Notes under the pieces: generated by a model
What the model was told of the DNA's origin: nothing
Databases searched by the model: none
The model's input: only the letters and a program-made list of their open reading frames with translations
Part shown: in pieces, positions 36,801-46,900 of the stretch
Layout: each line of letters opens with the position of its first letter
How positions within the stretch are numbered: position 1 is the stretch's first letter
Program-made: the position numbers and the translations under genes
From: Endomychus coccineus
Taxonomy: Eukaryota > Arthropoda > Insecta > Coleoptera > Endomychidae
NCBI GenBank assembly: GCA_958510875.1
Contig: OY294067.1
Span: forward strand, 248,015,736-248,079,735
Reading direction: 5' to 3'
DNA: 64,000 bases

Positions 36801-38842
36801 TCTATCCCTGAGATGATTCACATAAAAGGTGATTCTAACTCTGTAAATCATAGAATCGATATACAATCATAGACTCAAATTTATAAATATTTTATTAATT
36901 AAACCCTTGCAAATTTCTACGTATTTCTTTATGTTTAAAATTGTGTGTAGGTAGAAAGCTGATACAATAAATCAGTAATTTTGGTAGTAGAGCTAAGACC
37001 TATGGTAACAGAGTCATAAAATGTTAAATACATCTGTTTAACTTTGTAACTACTTGTTTTTTCAGAAACCTGCATTTTGGTCAGATGTTTTTGCCTCGTT
37101 CTTAAGTAATGAAGTCTTCAACTATAGAAACATTAATGTTCACTAATATTATTGATATATTTTACACATCAATGTATTATGAGTTCAATTTTTCGTGTTT
37201 CGTTCGGTTGTTACGACGTAAACATTTTTAATTGAAACTACCGCTATAAAGACGCTATGCTTAGTGCAATTAGTTTGAGGAATCCCCCGATTTAGTTGAT
37301 GTAAATTAGTTTTCAAACGTCTTCTGATGATGGTCGTGAAACCGAAACGTATGTAAAGACAAAAATATATTTGACATAATATGTGTTAAGGTGACCTATC
37401 TTCCAAGAATATACATATAATAAATATTTGGTTGAAAATGATATATTATAATTCCATTATTGATCAATTGTATAGAGGTAGTTCTGAGAAAATTCACATT
37501 CATTCATCAAAATAAACAACAAGATACAGAGGAAAATAATGATTACCAATCTGACTTGAGAAAATTTGCAGCTTGCACATATGAATCACTTCCTGTAATG
37601 TTTGCTAGGTCATTGTTCACTTCTTCCAACTCAACTTTAATTCTTTTTATTCTCCTAAAAATGCTTCTTATGCTATCTGCCAGCAGATTTATATCGCCAT
37701 TCCTAGAACAAATACAAATTTGTGGAGATTGTATTGATCAATGTCAAATTAGATTTTTACTTTTAAACGAAAATGGAAGCTAATCAGTTCAAATTTGCCT
37801 AAATAATCATTTAGTAGCAAAAATTATGTTGTTTTCAACAAATATGCAAGGATGCTATATTACCAATATGTCATTCGTTATGTTTCAGTGCATTGTTAAT
37901 TGTACTGAAGAATGTTCCGATTTGCTATTTTGGATTTTGGAAATAAGTTTCCACTACAAATAGATCTACAATAGTGACTATTAAAGAAAGAAAGAATGTT
38001 CTTCGAGTCACAAATTTCATACTTGCACAAGCTATTGTTCAGATCTACAAAGTCTAGATGTTGAAATGAAAGTAAAATGTAGCCATTTTAATGGTATATT
38101 TAAATAGAATGTGTATGTGGTATGATCTCAAATAGTCCTGGTTAATATGTGAATACTGCAATCAATCCAAGATTTTCGTTGTCATTAAGTATATGTGCAA
38201 GTTCAACAAAGTTTTATTGATAATTTCGTCATCTGTTGATTCAGACTTTTCTCTAAAATTATTTGTCTAAAATGTTTTCTCTATAATTCTTGGCAGACTT
38301 ATGAATTGCGATTACCCTCCAAATCTAAGATCTGTCAGGGATAAATCCTATTGTGATCTGTTGATAATATATTATCAGATTAATTGAAGATGTCATATTT
38401 CAATTCTTTTAGCTATATTGATATAGATGTTTCATTTATAGGAAGATTACCAGCTTTTAACATGACTTCTTTCTGTACCTAATTCCCTCCTAATTTTAGT
38501 TAATTACTGACTACTTAATTCCACAGCTTCCAGTTTCTATTAATACATCTTTCCATTATCAATTTGAAATTTGTTTTCACACAAGATAGCTCATTTTAAA
38601 ATGTAGTGCATTTCTTTTTTTATTTTCATTTCTCCATAAATATGGATTTTTCGAAAAGAAAAATATGAGTATTGTTGATAAAAGGTTTAATTGTATTACT
38701 ATAATTTCCATAAACAACAAATTATTTCACAAAAAATACGGTAATGAACCTAATAATTCCTAACGTTTTTATAAATTAATGAACAGAATAGCATCATATT
38801 AACTAAGAATTCTTACCCACTACATGTCTTTGCCATATTCAT
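27820..38842 (-). CDS. rnh1: Ribonuclease H1, six-exon model
   Basis: Nuclear/mitochondrial endonuclease that removes RNA from RNA:DNA hybrids. Exons: 38842-38817, 37702-37547, 32671-32369, 30748-30657, 30478-30303, 27909-27820. All have GT-AG borders and phases agree throughout, giving 280 residues. The last four exons form the RNase H fold with the DEDD residues visible: D137 (YTDGACENNG), E178 (NNTAEIQAC), D202 (IKTDSQFTI), D267 (NEEADKLA). The GHSG loop comes before the last, and the basic WIKRWKKNNWK segment typical of RNase H1 is present. The first two exons are joined by inference from acceptor/donor phase: they encode a charged helical segment (IRSIFRRIKRIKVELEEVN). No hybrid-binding domain (the usual N-terminal FYAV..G-type fold) is visible. 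If the first two exons belong to another gene, translation would start at M65 (base 32661). Catalytic part very secure. Confidence 0.85.
28195..28435 (+). repeat. Dispersed repeat family, copy C (diverged, partial)
   Basis: GAAAGTTGACGAAACCA, GGCGTTATCATATTTGAAAC and ATCCGAGGAAAT match 30030-30110 of copy B. The upstream GATACTAAGTGTG...TTTACAGAACA part also matches 29945-29995. Lies in RNase H1 intron 5, antisense. Confidence 0.6.
28540..28685. repeat. Imperfect hairpin, about 65 bp arms
   Basis: CGAAATTAGG...GAGCCGCTATTATACTGTTTC...GAATGAAAA is followed by its approximate reverse complement TTTTCATTCATTAGAAACAT ...ATAATAGTGGC...AATTTCCCTAATT. Just before it is CGCCTTCCGCCACTG at 28513-28527, which looks like a hAT-type terminus in reverse. 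Lies in RNase H1 intron 5. Confidence 0.6.
29008..29290 (+). pseudogene. THAP domain relic with its intron
   Basis: NTTKNSPNNTFIYVPRS, then RIESTERHESKFKTFCCEDH ending FN (29053-29186) matches the second half of a THAP zinc-binding domain (..F..P..W....R..FVCEDHF). After a GTATGT donor at 29187 and a TTACAG acceptor at 29235 it continues LEDLANYVNYSFI then stop, as in P-element/THAP genes. The first cysteine pair (VKCC) is in another frame, so there is a frameshift. Probably the 5' end of a dead P-like transposon, antisense in RNase H1 intron 5. Confidence 0.6.
29700..30110 (+). repeat. Dispersed repeat family, copy B (uninterrupted)
   Basis: Begins with the palindrome GTGACGTC-8 nt-GACGTCAC (29704-29727). 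It then follows copy A base by base with substitutions through TTAAATATAT (29766-29775), where copy A carries a retrotransposon, and on to CACCACTTTAAAG. The distal half matches copy C. Confidence 0.75.
30960..31480 (+). other. RNase H1 intron 3, GC-rich repeat-like DNA
   Basis: Much higher GC than the surrounding intron and continuous with the retrotransposon remnant to its right. It may be that element's 5' part, but no domain could be read. Confidence 0.35.
31480..32340 (+). mobile_element. Non-LTR retrotransposon remnant, paralogue of 4164-4510
   Basis: The 3' part reads YVLCECPAGERI then [20 protein letters not shown] and a stop. It is followed by a 3' UTR that matches the 4164-4510 copy (GAGCCACAATAGACCGCATG). 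The 5' portion (31485-31742, MAPASLERIPYESLKDCKRK) is open but unrecognised. The whole lies antisense in RNase H1 intron 3. Confidence 0.6.
33124..33433 (+). repeat. Left terminal inverted repeat
   Basis: Includes GGCCCCCTGTCGAATTGGCT and GCGCTAGAGGCCAATGAAAA, both present inverted near 36500-36625. Confidence 0.9.
33826..35507 (-). pseudogene. DDE transposase with N-terminal cysteine pairs and C-terminal SWIM finger (frameshifted)
   Basis: N-terminal part 35507-34911 has CFVC, CRNCH and a second CFVC pair, likely a zinc-binding N-terminus. The catalytic part follows: NYRRAIPYIDRTYIKIPKSR (first Asp), LKPALIVAPNGYILDVHGPY, FMLDRGYRD (second Asp), KPRWIVEARNGHIKNMFKFF (Glu block) and a helical region. 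It ends with YYCTCKSGSRTLGTCSHVAS, a SWIM-type C-x-C...C-x-H finger. This is the DDE_Tnp_4 type of nuclease. Around 34920-34985 the frame changes by one base between the N-terminal and catalytic parts. That is either a real frameshift or a missed small intron. Otherwise it is intact, unusually well preserved for this window. Confidence 0.85.
36339..36648 (-). repeat. Right terminal inverted repeat
   Basis: Reverse complement of 33124-33433 with scattered substitutions. A minus-strand open frame at 36315-36524 falls inside this repeat and is not a gene. Confidence 0.9.
37065..37425 (+). repeat. Penelope-associated terminal segment, copy 1
   Basis: TTTTGCCTCGTTCTTAAGTA...TTTACACATCAATG...TTTCGTTCGGTTGTTACGAC...CTGATGA...ACCGAAACG matches 54985-55300 in order. 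Located just downstream of the Penelope-like C-terminus, where a pseudo-LTR/3' region would be. Confidence 0.65.
37860..38816 (-). other. RNase H1 intron 1, nothing recognised
   Basis: AT-rich intron between the first two inferred exons. No exon, transposon terminus or RNA gene seen. Confidence 0.4.
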
Positions 38843-38899
38843 CGTAATATTTTTATGAGCAATGGATGCCACTGTAGATTTCTTAAATAATTCGTTTAA

Positions 38900-40860
38900 A
38901 AATAGTGTTATAAAATATTTCCTATCTGTATAAACTGCTCTAAATAAAAACATAAAATAGGATTGTCGAATATATTTCCATTAAAAAATATTAAATTCGT
39001 TCAAACTTAACGTCAATTTAAAACAACAAAACAGAGATTACTGAAGAAATTGAACACAGAGTACAGACTACAGAGTAATAATACATAGAATACAGAAAAA
39101 ACCCAACTCCACTTAATTGTGATTAGTCTTTGAAACATGTGATCCTAACGCCCCTAGCGACGAGCGCATTAACAGTTGATATACCGAATTCAATGTTGCT
39201 AGTGCATCAACGAGTATAGCCCAGGCGACAAAATCCCGCTCTATCTGAGGGGTGAGCCACATCCGTCTATAAAGACGGAGTGAACGGTGTAAATCTAAGG
39301 TAGTGAGTAGAGGGCATAGAGATCATATTGTATGATCTCTATGGTAGAAGGGCCCTCTAATTGAGTATAATATAAAACTTCTATGGTTTACGAGGCATAA
39401 CTTTTACTTTTTACCTACATATGAATTACATGATAGTATTGAACATTACTTTATAACTTTATATTCAAACTTGTAAATGTACTTGTTAAATGTTTCTGAA
39501 TCTTAATTGTGGTTTCCCGTTAATAAATTAAATTAAACTAGGTAGGTGAGTTTTCTGCGCATATGCAAAAAGAGTAACGAAGGAGTGAGTGTGTAAGCCG
39601 AAAGAAGGAAAGACTTCATCCGTTACTTTCACTTTGTCTTTCACATAAACCGATCAAGAGCGCCGGTCGCCGTCTGTCTAGTTGCGTTAGCTCGATTCTT
39701 CGGCACTGCCAAAGGTACGGATGGGCGTTTAAAATGTGTAACAGGAAAACGGCTTAAGGTACAATAAATCGGAGTCACCGTGTGACCGCTATCTAGAAAC
39801 CAACAACGTGACGTATAAGCCGAAAGGAGGAAAAACTTGGTTCGCTACGCTCACTACGACTTTCACATAAGCCAATCAAGTGAGCGAACCGCAGTCTGTC
39901 TAGTTGCGCGAGCTCGATTCTTTTCTCTACAATCGGCCAGATAGTTAGGGCACCGAATAGTGCGTGATTCAAAGCGAATAGCGTTCAGTGTTTCGCCGGA
40001 ACGCTCTGCTTAATATCTCAAAAACGATTTAATGTAGGACATTGAATTTTTATGCCAGTAAATTTCATCAACATCATGTCTAGTTTGAGACAAAATTTCA
40101 TGTAGATTGCATTTACCATTTGGCCGCTACACGAGTATCATGCCATATAACCCGATTCAAGAGACGACTTCGTTCGTTGCGCTCACTTCCACTTAATTAA
40201 ATAACTATTTAACATTGACGTTTATGGAGTTTTTACTTCATTTATATATAACTTATATGGTTTTAACCCTTCAAAATTTCATTAGTTTATATACATAGAT
40301 GTATCGTCAATGGCACAGAGAAATATTTTAAACAATATATTTCTCAATGTCGTGTACTAATACCAATATAAAATTAAAATCAATAACAATTTCGCTCCTT
40401 AAAATTTTCCGGTACCTAATCCCTAATAAACCTTTAATAAAATTAAATCTCTGTATTTTCAACATTTGGCGTCTAGAATAAAAAATTACAATAATTCTCA
40501 TTTTCTGGCCGCCATCTTCTGATGATCTGCATTTGCGCGTTTTATTAAAAGTGAAGTTAATTTTATGTCATGCTCGGCTTTGCATTTGTGACGACTTTTG
40601 TCGCGTCATATCTCTAGCTTGGCAGCATTTGTTAGTCAGCCCTGTTTTTAACAAAAATAAATGTTTCCCTAACTGAGAATACAAATTTAAAAAGGTAAAC
40701 ATAAGAAACGCTAACGTAACTTGCTTGTATATATCATTAAAATTTTCGATGATACGGTAGCGAATAACCTTCCAGAAATAATTGGCATGCTTTTAATGGC
40801 ATTTTTATTTTTATACTAGGGACGTTTTTCATTTATATTGTGAAAATACGTTATTTCAAA
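38900..40860. other. Divergent intergenic region between RNase H1 and the ZAD zinc-finger gene
   Basis: About 2 kb that must hold the RNase H1 promoter and probably that of the ZAD gene. 39120-40190 is GC-richer than the rest and contains a hairpin at 39305-39360 (GAGGGCATAGAGATCATA...TATGATCTCTATGG...GGGCCCTC) and a spaced direct repeat. No TATA box could be assigned with confidence. Confidence 0.45.
39593..39922. repeat. Spaced direct repeat of about 108 bp
   Basis: 39593-39700 and 39813-39922 share GTAAGCCGAAAG(A/G)AGGAAA, CTTTCACATAA(A/G)CC(A/G)ATCAAG and GTCTGTCTAGTTGCG, GAGCTCGATTCTT. They are separated by 112 bp of unrelated sequence. Confidence 0.75.
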
Positions 40861-40943
40861 TATTGAAATTACGGTTATCGTGTTTTGATGGTATTATTCA
40901 ATTTAATATTTCTTACCAATTATTTCACTTTATTATTTTTAGG

Positions 40944-43900
40944 ATGACTACAGTTTCATGTTTAATATGCAATGGTAGTTGTGTTTCATCAAGAAACTCT
41001 ATACAATTGTTTAGTGAGGAAGTGAGTTCTGAGATATCAAAATGTGCAAAATAAATGGTTTTAATACATTGTTGTTTTTAGACAATAACATGTTCAGAAC
41101 AACCTGTAATAGTGATTCTCTCAAAGGTACTGGATAAAAATGTAACAGAAGATTCAGTGCATTCTAAGGTTATATGTAAGAAATGTTTTAAAAATTGTGA
41201 TGAATTGGACGAACTTGAGCTCCGCTGCAATGAAATTAGAGCTGATATATTGCGTAGTTATAATTCATCGGTTCAGAAGAACATTGCAGGCGAAGTGCAA
41301 GATGAAAAAGAAATGGCTGATATGATTTTGTCTAAACCAGATATTGCTGATCAAAAATTGAAGTTGAAAGAAGGAATTGTGAATAATAATGGAACCTCTA
41401 AAAACATGATCGATATTCCCTCTGTAGATGATGATTTTTCACACACATTACAGGTAATGTCATTTCATTAATGCTTGTATTAGGAACAGCTCTGTTCTGC
41501 AAGATTTCCCAGAATTGATTCAAACCTGCTGAAATGTTGTGAATTTACTATAGCTTTCTCATTTTATGGACAAATTCTACACTCTAGATAAAACTTTCAT
41601 CGGATATTGAATATGTACAGACAATTAAAGTGGAGTCATATTAATGAAAAGATATTTTGTTATCGATCTGAATCGATTCAAATATAGTCAAATATGTGTA
41701 TACTATTCAGAAATAAACGAAACTGCAGAATTCTAAGGTATAGATCATTGTTATAGAATGACTCGAAAATGCATCATTATACAGGGTGTTTCAGTTTTTT
41801 CGTTCTTAACTTCGGTAAACAATAGAACTTCTAAAACTAATAGGGGTCTTTCATATAAAATTTTTTTCTAAACCATTTCGTTTCCGAGATAGATTGAAGT
41901 TTTGAAAAATTATTACAATGTCTTCATTATCTTCTAAACACATGAAGATTTTCAGTTCAAACTTGGTAAACTTCAGTTTCTCTGAATAAGAAATTTTTTT
42001 GTTGACAAAATGTTCTTGAGACAAGTACAGTATCGTAGTTATGGGGTTTTGTACGCATTCAAACCGCTTAAACTTCCACGCCAATGGTCGAAAATTATTA
42101 TTGTATACAAATTTGAAAACTTTGATTTATTTTCTATAAAAAGTATTCTCGATAAATTTTCCCTGGAGGCTTTCTGTTCGAGCTATTTTGAATTTTCTAA
42201 GTAGGGTTATCTAATGGAATTTCTTTTCAAAGGCTATTTAAAAAGTAAAATAATATTTAAATAACTATTTATTGTTAACGATAAAAAATTATTCATAATA
42301 AATGCTCCAAAAGATCCATTTACTTGAACGTAACGGCGACATAAATTTCTCAACGACCTTCTTTTCGAATTAACATTTCATTATTTATTTCACCACAAGC
42401 TCTTCGAATACGATTCACTAGATCTTCTCTATTATGAACCGGCGTGCCACGAACTTTATTTTTCAAATATCCCCAAGCAAAAAAGTCCAGAGGATTAAAA
42501 TCAGGTGAACGAGGCCATGCAACTGGACCACCTCTACCAATCCATCTTTTCACCGAAGTAAATGGATCATTTTGAGCATTTATTATGAATTACTTTTGTA
42601 TCGTTACCAATAAATAGGTATTCAAATATTTTTTTACTTCTTAAAAGAAATTCCATGAGATAACCCTGATTAGAAAAATCAAAATAGCTCGAATAGCCCT
42701 ATTATTTTTGTTCTATCGTTTACTGAAGTTATGAACGAAAAAACTGAAACACCCTGTATAGACCAGCTGTCCATAACCCTCCTTTATTTTTGTCTTGGCT
42801 CCTACCACTGGGACTTTTTCTGTATTCATTTACCCTGTCCAGTTTCTGAGGTTGAACAGAAACTGATAATTTTAAATTGTTTATTGTTAATTATCTAATT
42901 TAATATACAGAATCTATTTTGTTATTGTGAACATACATTGAGTGATGCGTAAACAATTGATGTAAAAGGTACAAATATATTGTTGTTATCATCTGTAAAT
43001 ATGGTAATAGAAAATACTCATATATAATGTATTCGTCCAAAGGTCCGAACGAACAGAAAGATTTTGCCAAGTATTGAGGATATTGAACTTGCATTAGTCA
43101 AAATCCACGGAGGTGGAGGTATTGAGAAAGAGGCGGATGTCAAACAGGAGATTGAAATAGACAATGAAATCATTCATGAAACATTTAGTAATTGTCAAGA
43201 TGTAGATATTATGGATTCAGGAGCAGTTGACCATAGTTCTGACTCTGATTATGAACCACCTACTGCTAGTGCAGATGATTTATTGGCTAAGGCGGCAGCT
43301 TTTGCAGAAACAAATATTACCGAAAATTCAGATATGGTAATGAGAATAAAGCTAGAATCAGACATTGAAAAACCAAATATTCTCAAGCGTAAGTTTACAA
43401 CTGATGAATGTAGAGAAATGAAAACTGTAAAAATTATAAGAGAAAAATATGGTTATGTACCGATAGTAACCCGTGATGGCGCAACTTATACATGTTTAGT
43501 ATGTCAAGGTGAAGAAACAGTTGCTGGTGAAGCTAAAGGCATTATTGCACACATGATGGATGCTCATGAGATAAGACTATACATATGTGATGTATGTGGG
43601 GAAGATTTTAGGAAACGAAATGAACTTTCGGCTCATTTGGATGAGCATGTGGCAACTGAAGAAGGTAAGAAATAATATATCAAATTCTCTATCTATATTG
43701 TTGAATTTTCTTTCTAAAATTCTTTGATATAAGTTATATATCCATAAAAAATGTTTAATTCTCATTTTAATATACAAGTGACGTCATCGATGAGACGTCA
43801 CAATCTATTTTATTTATTTATTTATTTATTTATTTATATATGGACATGCCAATTTACAAAAAACATAAATGTTTAAGAGACAATTTTTACGCCACCTTAT

Positions 43901-46900
43901 CTACAATTATAATCATTATCAACTAATACTAAGTTACAACAAATTAATGTACCTCATTTGATTTTTGAATGAATATGTAGATGTATCGAATAGATCAATG
44001 ATTTTAATGAATCCACTATTTTTATTTGCCAATTTAACTATCCTTGTAATTGGCTCATTTTGGCCATAATTCGTACTGTGATGAGAAACCATGAACAGTT
44101 CTGAAATTCTTGTTCTTCTGGGATTTGCATTCAGATTAAAGAGTTCAATTAAATTAGGACAACTTATAGCTCCATTTATAATATATTTGTGCAGAAATCT
44201 TAAGTCTATTTCAGCTATTCGATGTTCCAAACTTGATAAATTTAAGTTGTTCAAAATGTTTGAATATTCATAGTTTCCCCTTTGATATCCAAGTTTGAAT
44301 GCACATGACCTTAAGAATTTATTTTGAACTCTCTCAATTGTATTGATATCCGCTTGATAAAACGGACACCATATTTTACAATTATATACAATAACTGATC
44401 GAACAAGACCGCAGTATAATATTTTAGAAGTGTATAGGGAAAATTTGTCTAAAGATCTTGCAATGAAGCCCAATAATTTAAATGATTTAGAAACAATATT
44501 ATCAATGTGTGTCTTAAATGTTACTTTGGAATCAAATAATATGCCAAGATCTCGAACACTATCAGCCACTGACAAATTAACATATTTCACTTGGTAAGAG
44601 TATTGAATTGGATTCATAATTCTCGAAAATGTGATTTGATAGCATTTGTTTATATTTAGATGAAGCATATTTATATCGCACCAACGGGCCAGATTGCTCA
44701 AATCTATTTGCAACAGCATCACAGACATTGTCAATGATCCTATATAGTTTGAAGTCATCTGCAAACATCAAATAGCAGCTATGTTGTATTACTTCTGAAA
44801 TATCATTAATAAATAATAAAAAGAGTAGTGGACCTATATGGGATCCCTGGAGATTTCTTTATTCCGTGCAAGAAATTCTAGACTTCTTCAGTCCGTGGTA
44901 CATTTTGATAGTCCAGGTGACGGCAAGTGTCAGTATAAAAGGTTATATATTGTCTACCTGACAACGGAACTGTATGAAACATACAGTTTGGAAATACATT
45001 ATGTTACATTTGGATAAAATTTCTTGTAATATAGTAGTCGAGGAAAATTAACACAAAACTAGTGCAAAGGTCCGAAAACCTGTGCAGTAAGATGGATCGA
45101 GATCCGATTCCTTGATGGAGTTACTCCATTTGTCCACTTTTTGAACCTTATACAAATGAGAAACTGCATTTCTGCATCGAAAAAATACATTTTTTCATTT
45201 GCAATTTTTGAAGCAAATGAAAAATTTCATTATTCAGTAATACATTTTGAAACCCAAATTTGTTACCTGGGGGGTTTTTGGGGTCGCTGGACACAAATAT
45301 GATGTCAGAAAAACCATATAATGTACCTGGGGACCACGAAGTCCTGGTTATGAGGGTCATCCACGAGGTTTTGTCGAAATTTGCTTGGAAATTGAACCAA
45401 AATGTTCAGTCGGAGATTTTCGAGGTCGCTGAACACGATTCTGATATTGAAAAAATTCCCAAATATACCTGGAGGCTAGTGTGGCCTGGATGTCTAGGTC
45501 GTCTCCTGGACATTTACGCGAGTTTTTATGTAAATGCAACGAATTTGGTTACTCGGGTTTTTGGAGTAGCTGATCACGAATATGATGTCGAAAAATCCAT
45601 ATGATGTACCTGGGGACCAGGAAGTTCTGGTTGTGAGAGTCATCTACGAGGTTTTTTCAAAAAGATGATTCTGGTTAAAAACATAAATATTCAGTAAATC
45701 TTTTAGTCTGTATTATAATGCTTTTTGTTTTTTTTTAGGTGATTTCCAATGTGAGGTGTGTAACAGAATATTCAGTAATCTCAGATTGTTCCGAATTCAC
45801 AAACGGATGCATTACCCTCAACATAAAGCCTGGCCATGTAATACTTGTGGAAAAAAGTACAGCTCAAAAAATCTCTTAGACGAACACGTAAACACGCACA
45901 CTGGCATTCGGCCTTATGTTTGTCAGACGTGCGGTAAAGATTTCGCTTCGAAATATACATTCAAGGCGCATGAGAAAACGCATGAAATCAGAGCAAGACC
46001 TTACCAATGTAATCAATGTCCGAAATCGTTCCTGAGTCAACAGAACTTATCCCAGCATGAGAGGACTCACTTGGGAATAAAAGAATATGCATGTCATCTT
46101 TGTGGAAAACGCTTTGGATCTGCGCACAATCTAGAGGTTCATTCTATTGTACATACAGGTTATAAGCCATTTGCCTGTGGCTTGTGTGGAAAAGCATTTG
46201 CCAGAAAAGCAGAAATTCGTGATCATGAACGGACTCATACAGGTAATTTTTTGAAAAACTGGGGCACTCTGATTTGAAATGGCTAATTGGTCATTATTTG
46301 GACAAACAATGTTTTTTTTTCTCATTTTGTGGCTAAACCTTGCGGATTACACAAGGTAACATGATGGCACCACATTAAATAACTTTATTGGAAATCAAAT
46401 AAAGATTTAAAATTATTGCCCACACTCCTTGCCTATTTCAACCCATCAAAACCCCTAAAAAAAACAGCCGTTTCGATTTAAACCCAGCCAGAATCTCAAT
46501 AATTGACTAATTCATCATAAAATGAGTCATATTATTCATATTTGGGGGGGGTTAGGGGGTTGAAATAGGCAAGGAGTGATGGCAATAATTTCAAATCTTT
46601 ATTTGACCTCCAATAAAGTTATTTAACATGGTGCCATCATGCTACCTTGTAATCCGCAAGGTTTAGCCACAAAATGAGAAAAAAAAAACATTGTTGGTCC
46701 ATAATGGCCAATTACTCGGAAATGGACCGATAACTTTTGATGACATAGGGTATCTTAACAATTGCCAACACCAATGAACATTTTCCACCAGGTTTGGGAG
46801 GGTTAACTAGCAGTCCATTTTCGATCTAATTTTAACTGGTCAGCCTGATAAACAGACACGATAAAAAATGATGGCACATGATGGAAGTGTATAAGAATGG

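Larger units (their letters stand above)
32884..37430 (+). mobile_element. Penelope-like element remnant split by a DNA transposon
   Basis: 32923-33123 reads TLPYIPTTSENIKKYDINVA, then HKPTNCVCKYFSKLKLL and HTVYKLNCLDCDGTYSGISK. This is the linker and start of the GIY-YIG endonuclease of Penelope-like retroelements (VYKIPC..C...YIGQT). After the inserted transposon, 36650-36869 continues ...NSTALAKHCFDYNHQFDHKN, AEETNYYERSIPEMIHI, then VNHRIDIQS and stop. That is the remainder of GIY-YIG and the C-terminus. The reverse transcriptase is absent. A 3' segment at 37065-37425 recurs at 54985-55300. It lies in RNase H1 intron 2, antisense. Confidence 0.82.

Noticed and set aside
36546..36872. A single 108-residue protein starting MPIELFVRND
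   Set aside because: The first third is transposon inverted-repeat sequence and only the part after about 36650 is Penelope coding. The open frame is an accidental fusion across an insertion border.
37460..37783. Plus-strand 107-residue open frame
   Set aside because: It is opposite the inferred RNase H1 exon 37702-37547, whose splice sites and phase are better evidence than an unrecognised open frame.
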